Assembly (NCBI RefSeq): GCF_000005505.3
Contig: NC_016131.3
Coordinates: forward strand, 54,173,355-54,237,354
From: Brachypodium distachyon
Taxonomy: Eukaryota > Streptophyta > Magnoliopsida > Poales > Poaceae
Direction: 5' to 3'
Length of the DNA: 64,000 nucleotides
Position numbers and translations under genes: made by a program. Each line of letters starts with the position of its first letter. Position 1 is the first letter of the stretch. Shown in pieces: positions 55,289-64,000 of the stretch. The notes below the pieces were generated by a model. That model had not been told where the DNA came from, did no database searches, and worked only from the letters and a program-made list of their open reading frames with translations.

Positions 55289-55860
55289 TCATTCAGAGTC
55301 TTGGTTTTCCTTTTGGAAATATAGACATAGATCTTTAGTGCCTTGTAGGTAGCGAAAAAATTGCTTGACTCCCACCCAATGGCGTTTTGTTGGAGCCGCG
55401 CTGTGTCTAGTTAGTAAATTTACCGCAAATGCTATATCCGGCCGGGTGTAATTTGCTAGGTACATTAATGCCCCAAAAGCACTAAGATATTGGAATTTAG
55501 GTCCCAAAATTTCCTCTCCATCACCTTTTGGTTTGAATGGATCTTTTTCTACGTCTAGAGATCGAACTACCGTAGGGGTTTTGCAAGGATAGGATTTGTC
55601 CATGTTAAATTTCTCCAAGATTTTCTGGATATATGTAGCTTGGAGAACCAATATTCCCGTGGGAAGGTGCTCAAGTTGTAAACCTAAGCAGAACTTGGTT
55701 TTGCCCAAATCTTTCATTTTGAATTCCGTCTTTAGATGATTATATGTATCACCAAACTTCTTGATATATACACTTGGACAATCATCATTGTTTGAGTAGT
55801 TTTTCAGTGGAAGAAACTCAATTAGTTAGTTGTACCAATTTTCCTGACTATGTTAGTAAG
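55289..55860 (-). pseudogene. Copia reverse transcriptase, catalytic box deleted
   Basis: MKDLGKTKFCLGLQLEHLPT, GILVLQATYIQKILEKFNMD and LGPKFQYLSAFGALMYLANY then TRPDIAFAVNLL are plain Copia RT. Just upstream the frame goes from NNDDCPSVYIKKFGD directly to YNHLKTEFKMKDL; the intervening stretch that should carry the YVDD active site is absent. The N-terminal RT part (55.9-56.4 kb) is short and interrupted by stops. The element cannot encode its own active RT. Confidence 0.85.
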
Positions 55861-56429
55861 CCATATAATGACTTATTAAGGTTTTACACTATACATGTTG
55901 TGTCTTTCGTGTGCATTTGAAAATTGAGATTCCTCAAGGAACCTATATGTCCAAACATAAAGATATTTTGTCACTACGTCTATTAACTGCATAAATAGAC
56001 GATTTAGAACTGCCATTGAAGTATGTTATCGGAAAATGATTTCATGCATATATGGAGAATTGGTTTCGGGTATCTGCGTGAACCCTTGTGCTACAAGCCT
56101 CGCTTTTGAGTTTCACCGCCTCGTTATTTTCATTCTTGTTACGGAAGAAAAATTGGTGTAGCTATTACTTTCCCTGATACCTTTCTTTTTATTGAGCGAA
56201 GTTAACTCTGCTTGCATTGCATCCTTCGATTGAATCTAGTCCGAGTGTTTACACATTATGCCATGGCCATGGTCTTTGGACCAGGATCATTCGGGAGGTT
56301 CTGTGCAATTATAGTGCAGAATGTATGTCGATAATTTTGTAGTCTTTTGATGATTCTCCAAAATCTAGATATTTGTGCATGGTTCCGTGTGTAGATCAGA
56401 CACACGTGAGATCATCGTATAGATGATTA

Positions 56430-57900
56430 TGTACCCATGATGACTATTCGCAGTTTCCCAATGCGGTCAAGTCTAGGTATTCCGATGTCCCAGTCATTGT
56501 GTGCACTATCGAGCTGGGTTTGTGCAGGTTTCCCTTCCACTCGGCGTATACTACCCATTTGGTATTTATCAACGTGAAGTTGAATTGCATATACTGATTT
56601 TTTTGAGAGTACATTCAGAAGTTTTCTTCGTTGCTTGCGAGGACCTGAATCATGTGGTGTGGCCATACTTCTCCCCTTCATGTATTGAATGGGGAGTTGA
56701 GTGGTTTTTGATTGGTACCTTCACTCTTTCAGGCACATTAGTTGTATGATTTAGAGAATTTTAATGATACCGTTGTAGTCAGTAAATGAGTATGACAGAT
56801 TATTTGCAATGTGTTGCAAATGAATGATTTTCTGAACTAGAGAGATCCTTGAGTACGTGGATTTGAGGAGAAAATGTGTTGGACATTCATATTGATTTCC
56901 TGGCATTCTTTCTGGTACTTGAAATCTCTCCCTAATGCCAGGAAATGCTCCTCGGTGAAATAGACAGTGTACTAGCCATAAATAACTCCCCCTTATTGGG
57001 GCTCGAGGTATTTGTAAATGACGGAAAATACAGTTATTCCTTACATAGATCCCAAATCTGTGAGGAGCCATTGATGTACGATGGGGTGGTGATATCGGTA
57101 TTTAACCGAATAATCGCAGATGGGAAATCTTTGGTAGATTTCCACGTATAAATAGGATAGGGGAATTATTACAATATGCAGTTGTTCACTTATGAATTAA
57201 ATCAGCAGTGTGTAGAACTGTGTGACCTAACATGAGGTTGGTAAGTTGCAATTCATTAGTAAAAATCATGTGTAATGAGCTATATCCTTTGCTCAGATAT
57301 TCAAATCAAACAATTCTAAGTTTGGACATATGGGACATAGTGTTGAGCTTCAACCCCCCCAAAACCAGGCAATAATCATTGAAAGCATGTGAGGAGAATT
57401 ATGCAACAATGTCAATTCGAATTGATTTAATTTGATATTCAGCATTATGATCTTGTAGTTTACTACATTGGCTCATTATTTAGCATATACATGGTTTTGT
57501 GTGGACAGAAGACAGAAGCGAGACATCGTGTAGATGAACTTTTTGAACCATGAAATACAGGGAAAATCCAGACCATGGTTGTATGCAACCACAATTATCA
57601 CTTTGAATGTGTTCAAGAAATTTGAGTGGTTTTGCTAGTATTTTGAGATATGAAGGTCCCAAAGTTAGCTTTCATGTAGCACAAATAGTGCACTTGGAAT
57701 CTGAATATTGAGGAAGTTTAGCAGTATTTAAACCATGACCATTGGATTGGAATTGCTAGTAATTTTCCACATCATCCCTAATCCAGGGTGACAATGGCGA
57801 CTATGCCACATTTGGAATGTAGTGACATTCTGAAAAATTACCTTATACGCAACATTTGCTACGGGTGTGGTGTATGTGTAGTACAATCCGGACGATAAAG
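56430..57900 (-). pseudogene. Copia integrase, interrupted
   Basis: Near 57.85 kb the frame MWHSR-HPGLGMMWKI starts the GAG-pre-integrase and HHCC zinc-binding region, followed by SKCTICAT. 57662-57480 reads GPSYLKILAKPLKFLEHIQS then NCGCIQPWSGFSLYFMVQ, the start of the catalytic core. Further down LEPQ-GG, YTVYFTEEHFLALGRDFKYQ and IIHLQHIANNLSYSFTDYNG are visible in changing frames, then GRSMATPHDSGPRKQRRK. Several stops and frameshifts are present. Confidence 0.82.
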
Positions 57901-58009
57901 AAAAGATTTTTTTTCAAGAATTTGTTTGCCATATCAGTTATTTTTGTTAGAATGAGAAATTCCAATTGTTGTCATCGTGGGTTTCTATATGAATCCCATT
58001 TGGACAGAT

Positions 58010-58082
58010 ATCTCTATAACTTATTAAAGTATAGAGTTCATGGAGCCGCTGTCCACTAGGCAAAATTCTTCATCCATTTTGG
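58010..58082 (-). pseudogene. Copia aspartic protease remnant
   Basis: MDEEFCLVDSGSMNSIL contains the catalytic Asp motif (VDSGS); stops follow at once, and a deletion joins it to the ETHDDNN segment that precedes the integrase. The protease is therefore truncated. Confidence 0.7.
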
Positions 58083-58263
58083 ATTGACTCCGGTAGAAAA
58101 CTATATATTGAAATGAAGAACTTTAATAGAAATTCTTAATAGATATATAGAATACATACAAACTTTATGTAAGTATCAATGTGATGATACAATATCATAA
58201 TTTACAATACATATGTCAAATATGTAGGTACCAATATGTTGATACAATAATGTAATATTACAA

Positions 58264-60084
58264 TCTTAACTCCTATAAAAGAGCCTTGTGGTGGTGGTCG
58301 TATGCACCTGCCCATATCTTACATGTGGGGCCGGCTTTTCCATCTCTTCCGCCTCCCACAACGCATCTAGCTTCTCACGTCTCTCCTGCAAAGGAAAACA
58401 CCGTCGGCTAGGACTCAAGCGTTGGCGGCGAACCAGCGAGGCGAGGCAGAGGAGGGTAGCTGCGGCACTCCGATAAGCGGGTAGCGGTGTGGCTCGGGAC
58501 AGCAGGCTTTGGCGGCACGATAGGGGAAGGTCGTGGGACGACGGCGCTCGCGGTGGCACGACAGGGGATGGTCGCGCGACGGCTGTGGCAGGCATTGGCG
58601 GCGCGGCAGCCGAAGGTCATGGCTCCGGAGCCGCCATCCATGGGGGATGTGGGCTCCATGGGATCTGGTTTGGGGACTGCAGGGAGGAGAGAAGGATGGA
58701 GTATAGCCGTACAGGAGAGGGAGAGGGAGGGGTGCGGTGAAGGGACGCGCCACCAACGCCGGCGGGCGGCGGCACATGGGAGAAACCGAGAAATGGATTG
58801 GTGGGGGTAAGGGGCGCCTGGCCCTGGCGGCATGCACGGGAGGAAACAGAGGGGGAGGAAGACTTTGAGAGGGAGGAGCTGACGGGAGAGAACGGGAGAT
58901 AGAGAGATTGGATTGCGGATTGGGCACATCGGTAGCCAAAGCTCAAAAAAAAATCAGTAGCCAATATGGGCTCTTGCCAACGGGAGACGGGATTGCTTCA
59001 TTGCTTGTCACTTGCTGATCTGTGAAAGAGTTGCCTATGTATATGCTAATCAATGATGATTGGTAAATTTTTGTGAGGACTATTTGTATGGCTCCAAGAG
59101 AATTCTTCTTACTGTCTTTTTTAGAGTATATGGCAGTGAAAGAATTGTTTGCGAATTGGCTTTTTTAGGAAAGTTTGCCAAAAAAAAATTAAGGCAGTTT
59201 GCAAATTGTTTGTATCAAAGACTTTGTTGCTTGTTACAGTTTACTTGTGAGTGGTAAACTCACCGTCCCGTACCAAAACGTGACCAGGACCAGTCATCCG
59301 CTCCAACAAAAAAGAAAGAAAGGGATATCCAAATTGTGTTTGTGCATGGAAACAAACATAAAATAATTAGAATATTCAATTAACAGAAACAAACACTAGG
59401 ATGAAAGTGTCCATGGATGGTCATCTCTCCTCCTCCTTGATCCTAGGAAACAAACACCCCCGAATCAGAAAATTAGATCTCGTTCTTCCTGCCTTCGGAG
59501 TCGCCGCAATGTACATAGTGCCTCCTTCCCATCACCACTCCGCCCCCTCTCTCACCTTTAGAGAGCGACGTCATTAGAAATCACACCCTAGCCTTGGCAC
59601 TTCTCTACGCTCACCCATGAGGAAGTTGGAGCGTTGTGGTTGAGGTGGATATGGTTGTCGTGGATCGTGCATCACTCCAGTAGTCAGGGTCGCCAGGAAG
59701 GTGTAGTGGGCAAGGGGAGAAAGAGAAGTCCGGCGAGTCGTTGGGCAACGGGCGCGATGGATCAGGCTCAGACGACATCGATGAGCTGCCAGGTACTGGG
59801 CACGATCAGATCTGTCTCGGCCCCTGCCCTTCACCCCCTCTATATTGGTAAAGTAAAAAAAATGGCATTATATTCAATACTTTCCGTTTTCTGTTTTATT
59901 TGAGAGTTACTTTCTATAAAGTAAAAAAGGCAATAAAAAAGTGATGTAGTCGAAGGTAACAGACCGCTGCCACCAATCCTTCACTAAAGCAAAAATGGTT
60001 GTGGTAAAAATCAAACAAGAGAGACTGCTATAATTCTGTAGCGACGTAAGATGGTTCCGTAGCATCGCACGGGCATCATACTAG
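58264..60084 (+). mobile_element. Helitron, non-autonomous, 1.8 kb, nested in the Copia element
   Basis: The 5' end is TCTTAACTCC preceded by A at 58263. The 3' end is CTAG at 60081-60084 followed by T at 60085, so it sits at an A-T dinucleotide as Helitrons do. A GC-rich hairpin (CCGTAGCATCGCACGG, 60057-60072) precedes CTAG by 8 bases. There are no inverted repeats or duplication and no Rep/helicase gene. The contents are GC-rich blocks at 58.32-58.95 kb and 59.45-59.83 kb with Pro/Arg-rich frames on both strands, consistent with captured host fragments, none recognisable. Confidence 0.78.
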
Positions 60085-60169
60085 TATAGATGACAACATT
60101 TACTATAATTATTTACAACAACATTTGGACATAAATATAGATAATATCTATTTTGCAGGTAGGTAAACT

Positions 60170-61196
60170 AGCTTAGGTCTCCATACATGTCATTTGAAGT
60201 AAATTCAACGATCATGTTCTCCGTGCTCATTAGGTCCTTGGACGTTTGGAGTGGCAGGTTGTTACTTGGTTCCTCCATAATGTCATGCGAACAACCAGCT
60301 TCCTTGGAATTGTCAGATTGGAGATTGAAGTGTGATTCAAATCTTAATCCTTGTTGAGCATGTCGCTTGCGTCCCACGGATTGGAGGTACAGATCTAACA
60401 AACATTAGATTTATGATATGCTTGTAGCACCCACATTTCTGACAAACATTAGATTTATCATATTGTGGCTTGAAAGTACCTTTTCCCTTTTCTGATACAC
60501 GTGGTTGAAAGTTCTTGTTGCTCTTTTGCTTGCCTTTGAAGTTTGTGGGTCGTCGAGATGACTCATCAAACTTGTTACTTTTCTGAAAATTGGCATGCAC
60601 TTCAGGCAAAGGTGCAGTGCCGACAGGGCGCTGATGATGATTCCTCATGAGGAGTTCATCATGCTTTTCAGCTTGAAGTAGAACATGGATAAGATCAGAA
60701 TATGTTGTAAATTGGCGTGCACGATATTGTTGTTGGAGGATCCTATCGGCCAGAAGCATGGTGGATAAGTTTTTTCAATCTTGTCCGCTTCAGAGGGTTC
60801 CTTCTCGCAAAATTGCAACTTCGAACAATTTTATGAACGGCATGATTGAACTCTCCAATGGATTTTCAAATCTTTTAGACGGAGTTGAGTCCATTCATGT
60901 GTGGCTTCTGGAAAAATCACAGCCTTGTGCCGTTCATATCTAGTTTGAAGGGCGAGCCATAATGTGTACGGGTCTTCTTCCATAAGATACTCTAATTTGA
61001 GATCAGAATGGATGTGGTTCCTTATAATGTATAAGGCATTATATTTGTATAGATCTGCAATGGGCGCTTGTCCCTCTGGAGGGGGTTGGATGGCTGCTGA
61101 AAGATTGCGGGTCGCAAGGCTTACTATTACGTCCATTGCCTAGGTTGGATAGTTTTGGCCGTCGAGGGCGAGTTCATCGAACTCTTTTCCGGTCAT
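60170..61196 (-). pseudogene. Copia gag (capsid and zinc knuckle), interrupted
   Basis: The likely start is 61196 (MTGKEFDELALDGQNYPT); a TAG at 61140-61142 stands where the family has Trp. The frame then continues AMDVIVSLATRNLSAAIQ, HIHSDLKLEYLMEEDPYTLW and LALQTRYERHKAVIFPEATH, the UBN2-type capsid. A frameshift near 60870 leads to NHAVHKIVRSCNFA. 60759-60400 carries ILQQQYRARQFTTYSDLIHV and the zinc knuckle start CQKCGCYKHI. After another shift the C-terminal part reads LYLQSVGRKRHAQQG and EEPSNNLPLQTSKD, ending DMYGDLS. Confidence 0.87.
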
Positions 61197-61319
61197 TTTG
61201 TTCTACATGGGGTTGAAAAACCATGGATTTTGTCAATTACTAGTGGGTAAAGCAAAACCGTTGTGGTAATTGTTGTAAATAAAATTGCAAAAATATACGA
61301 AATTTAATCGACGTTAAAT

Positions 61320-61680
61320 TCCTATGGTGTAGACCTCAAATAACACTTTGAAGATAATCACCAATTAGTGGTGTAGATCTTTCAGCTTTACGCGAAAAAT
61401 TTGCCGCTTTCAATAAGGTGTATTTTCCCACGGAACATCCAACGCCATTTAGCATTTTACCGTTATTGAAAGGTTGTAGCACCTTGTGTTATTTTTAATT
61501 AAATATTGGAAGAGCACGTTGAAGGTAGTTATTGTGTACATCCGACACAATGTAGACCTCTCAGCACTACGCGAAAAATTTGCTACTTTCAATAATGTGT
61601 ATGTTCCTACGGAACATTCAACGCCATTTAGCATTTTACCGTTATTGAAAGACTATAGTACCTTGTGTTTCACTTATATT
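61320..61680. repeat. Tandem duplication of 180 bp in the Copia leader
   Basis: TACGCGAAAAATTTGC and TTTAGCATTTTACCGTTATT occur in both units with a spacing of 180 bases (for example 61388 and 61568). The units lie between the 5' LTR and gag and have diverged by about 15 percent. Confidence 0.8.
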
Positions 61681-62039
61681 AAATTGAGGTAGTCACATAG
61701 TGATAATTTTTTTTGCTTATCACGAATGGAGATTTTTCTTGAATCAAGTCTAAATTGGGCACTTTGATGCCATTTGGGACTTAATCGATGAAACAAAACT
61801 CTCAGATATGCAAGAAATAAGGATCTCAATTGCAAAGGCATAAATATCACATGTAATAGGGATGCATATTATACAAACTCATTGAACATGGCAATATTTA
61901 TGTAGACATATGTCGTTGAATAGGAATCCAACAGAAAACTACTGGAAACTAAATAAATATAAGTCCAGGGATCTATACATATAAATTATGCTAATATTAA
62001 ACAGAAGTATGGACCGAATCGCGAATAGCCGTAAGATTC

Positions 62040-62700
62040 GGGCTTTTTTCCTGCAAAAATGGCTTTGTGCCAGTGAAGGGGGCGCGTTGAGGCTGGAGGC
62101 GGCGTCTTGGGCCGGGGCCTCGGGGGCCTTTCGGCCGGCCCAGGTCGGGGGGAGGAGGCAGGATGGGGTTAAAGGGGTGGGGCGGTTAGGGTTTCCCCTG
62201 TCGATCCCCATGCCCGACGACGTAGCCTACTCTCGAAGTCCCGACTTTTTTTCCGTTCGTTCTTCCTCTCCCCGATCCCTTCTGCTGCTATTGCTCGCCA
62301 TCACGCGCCGTCGCCCACCACCATGCGCCACCGCTCGTAGAGAGAGGATGGGAGGCCGAGGGCGGAGGTCTCCCGTGCGCAGGGGCGGCTCCCGTTGGGG
62401 CCGAAGGCAGCGGCGTGGTCCAAGACTGCGCGCTGACTAGAGTTGGAGGAGGTGCCGCGCCCTCGGGCGCGTTTGCCGGCTCCCCCATGCGGATCCAGTG
62501 GCGACGAGGCTACTATGGCCGTGTGGTCCAGCGGCGACGAGGTTCCATCGGCGTCACGGGATCCAACGGAGTCAAGGGTTCCAGCAGCGTCTCGGGATCC
62601 AACGGCGTCGGCCAAGGTGAGTGCGCCGGCGGCGAAGTGCTTCGTGGCGTAGGAACTCGAAGAGATCAGTGAAGATCCGAGGCAGATCGTAGATCGCCAT
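62040..62700. other. GC-rich block in the 5' leader of the Copia element
   Basis: This block is far more GC-rich than the rest of the element. Frames of 100-150 codons exist on both strands but none matches a known family; one minus-strand frame has repeated GSRDA and SPLD words caused by a short GGATCC-spaced repeat. It may be a captured host fragment. No element ends were found around it. Confidence 0.35.
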
Positions 62701-62784
62701 TCTTACCTTTGTTTCTTCTTTGTTTTTGTTCTTGCTCTGTGATTCTTCTCGCTCTATTCTTGCTCTGTAATGGCAGAGTCTAGG

Positions 62785-62797
62785 GTGCGTGATAACG
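62785..62797 (-). promoter_or_regulatory. Probable primer-binding site of the Copia element
   Basis: Directly after the 5' LTR on the minus strand lies CGTTATCACGCAC. Plant Copia elements often have a TTATCAGCAC-type site at this point; here one base is altered. Confidence 0.45.
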
Positions 62798-63015
62798 TGT
62801 TGTGAATGAAATGAATGTGTATGTTTTCCATTGATTGAGTTCATATATATACAAGGAGAAGAGACACCAATACATGCATTGGTGTCCGAAGATTTGGCAT
62901 TCGCGTCCCAGTTTTGGGAAAATTGGGACGCGAGCAGTTACAAGCTTAACTGCCCTATTAACTATTAATTAACTAATAATTAATCCTAATTGATCATAAC
63001 TAATTATTCTTAACA
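62798..63015 (-). repeat. 5' LTR of the Copia element
   Basis: On the minus strand it begins TGTTAAGAATAATTAG and ends TTCACAACA. It is 9 bp longer than its partner, and a TATATATATGAA-type TATA region lies in its second half. Confidence 0.93.
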
Positions 63016-63020
63016 ATTTT

Positions 63021-64000
63021 CTAAAGGTTACTCTCTTATATGTACAGAGTGGACTAAAAATAAAAATAATAATGAAATAGACAAATTGAGAGAAGAAATT
63101 AGCACTCACATTGGATACCATGAAACTGTCCCTATTTGTGCGATGAGCCGTGGATAGCGTATCCACATAAAGTAATTTCATCCATATCCTACATAATTTC
63201 TACGAGGACGAAACCTGATCCAACCACAAAACTGATCCAACCTGCTTTCCACGAGGAACACCACGCTGCTGCCCTACCACACAAGCCGCACACCACGCCG
63301 ACTCCTACGAGAACAAGCCGCACGCCACGCCGTGTATAGGCTCCATCGAAGAATCTGCATCGGACTGCCATCAAAATAATGTGTTCGATTTGAAGACCTG
63401 CGGCACAAACCTCGATGATCCGTATAGGACAATCTAATCAGAAGACGTGGCCAACGTTGTGTTAGCGTGCGGCGCGCTGTAAGATTCGCGCCTGGGCGAT
63501 CGTGCGGCACCACAGCGCGCGGGGACGTTTTTGCTTATCGGGTTTGGATCTGAGCGAGAGATTGGGGAGCGGAGAAGATGCCGACGATGAGCACAGGAGG
63601 AAGCAGAGGCGGGGAGCAAGGTCCCGAGCGAGACGCGGCCGTCGGCGAGCGTGGTGGCGGTGAAGAAATTTCATGGCGAGGAGACCCCGTGCATGAGCGG
63701 GCGCGACTACGTGCGCCGGCGGCACGCGAGATGGCGATGGAGAAAACCTGTGCGCCGGCGGCACAATTGATGCGCGCGTGGTACTGGACTGCGTCGGCGG
63801 AGAGAGACGCACATGCACATCAGCGCCGCCGTGGTGTTTGGGTGAGAACTGAGAAGGATCAGGCTGGACCTTTCTGCTCCACTGTCCTATTACCTTTCTG
63901 CTCCTCCCCGTCACTTCGTATCAGGCTGAGCAAAGCCTCGAGCTAGGGGCCCATTCCACTCAGTTGGCTGCCATGGTAAAGAAGCATGGTGGTCATCGTA
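63021..64000. other. Right end of the window, no recognised gene
   Basis: 63.02-63.45 kb holds nothing identifiable. 63.46-63.95 kb is GC-rich with open frames on both strands (122 codons plus from 63578, 150 minus) lacking any motif; a possible gene start AATGGCGATGGAGAAAACC lies near 63729 on the plus strand. It could be a first exon continuing beyond the window. Confidence 0.3.

Larger units (their letters stand above)
54181..63015 (-). mobile_element. Ty1/Copia LTR retrotransposon, 8.8 kb, with nested Helitron
   Basis: Two LTRs of 209 and 218 bp flank gag, protease, integrase, RT and RNase H in Copia order, all on the minus strand. Flanking bases are GTTTT on the left and ATTTT on the right, a 5-bp duplication with one mismatch. 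LTR divergence is moderate (indels near AATCAATGGA and several substitutions), so the insertion is not recent. A 1.8-kb Helitron and a GC-rich leader enlarge it. Confidence 0.93.

Noticed and set aside
58408..58964. Proline-rich frames of 115-174 codons inside the Helitron
   Set aside because: Three overlapping frames on one strand and two on the other are open at once, which is what GC-rich non-coding sequence produces. No motif was recognised.
62301..62615. 104-codon minus-strand frame near the Copia 5' LTR
   Set aside because: Its GSRDA and SPLD repeats come from a short GC-rich repeat; it lacks gag or any other known motif.
63462..63946. Gene at the right edge
   Set aside because: Frames on both strands are open with Arg/Ala-rich content and no motif, and the region is cut by the window end, so no product is claimed.

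Overview
This window is nuclear DNA from a grass (Poaceae), judged by its contents: many Stowaway mini-elements built on the CTCCCTCCGT core, L1-type LINEs with the plant C-terminal zinc-binding domain, Copia and Gypsy LTR elements, a CACTA element, a PIF/Harbinger MITE, GC-rich first exons and canonical GT-AG introns. The species cannot be named from the sequence. No prokaryotic, organellar, CRISPR or viral genome content was seen, and I found no convincing previously undescribed molecular system. What is unusual is the rearrangement history.

Left half (1-30 kb). A multi-kilobase segment is present twice in direct order. Copy B is compact (about 25.0-29.8 kb). Copy A is spread over 1-14.66 kb because further DNA has entered it, including a PIF/Harbinger MITE, a probable 3.4-kb Gypsy-type LTR and, at its right end, a Gypsy fragment. 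The segment carries a gene for an RRM RNA-binding protein with an Ala/Pro-rich N-terminus. A four-exon minus-strand gene model (25411 to 23120) is nearly intact, with one frameshift. Two plus-strand pseudogene copies share the same premature stop. A truncated LINE lies between the two copies (16.5-20.3 kb), and a promoter-like region with a telo-box sits at 21.2 kb.

Middle (30-46 kb). A 4.5-kb LINE with a perfect 12-bp target-site duplication has landed in a further partial copy (D) of the repeated segment; its RT active site reads YVHD. It is followed by a plus-strand LINE remnant, an inverted-repeat-flanked GC-rich insert, MITEs, a tRNA-derived SINE and a CACTA element abutting a third copy (C). 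A truncated Rab2-like GTPase gene has a hAT-like MITE with an 8-bp duplication in its first intron.

Right part (46-64 kb). There is a decayed A20/AN1 stress-associated protein gene and a strictosidine synthase-like gene that is full length but has three frameshifts. A 112-codon hypothetical ORF and a 4 x 119-bp tandem array follow. An 8.8-kb minus-strand Copia element (54181-63015) has defined LTRs, gag, protease, integrase, RT and RNase H remnants, and a 1.8-kb Helitron is nested inside it. Most genes here are damaged or partial, so the window reads as a transposon-rich region of gene-fragment duplication rather than a working gene cluster.
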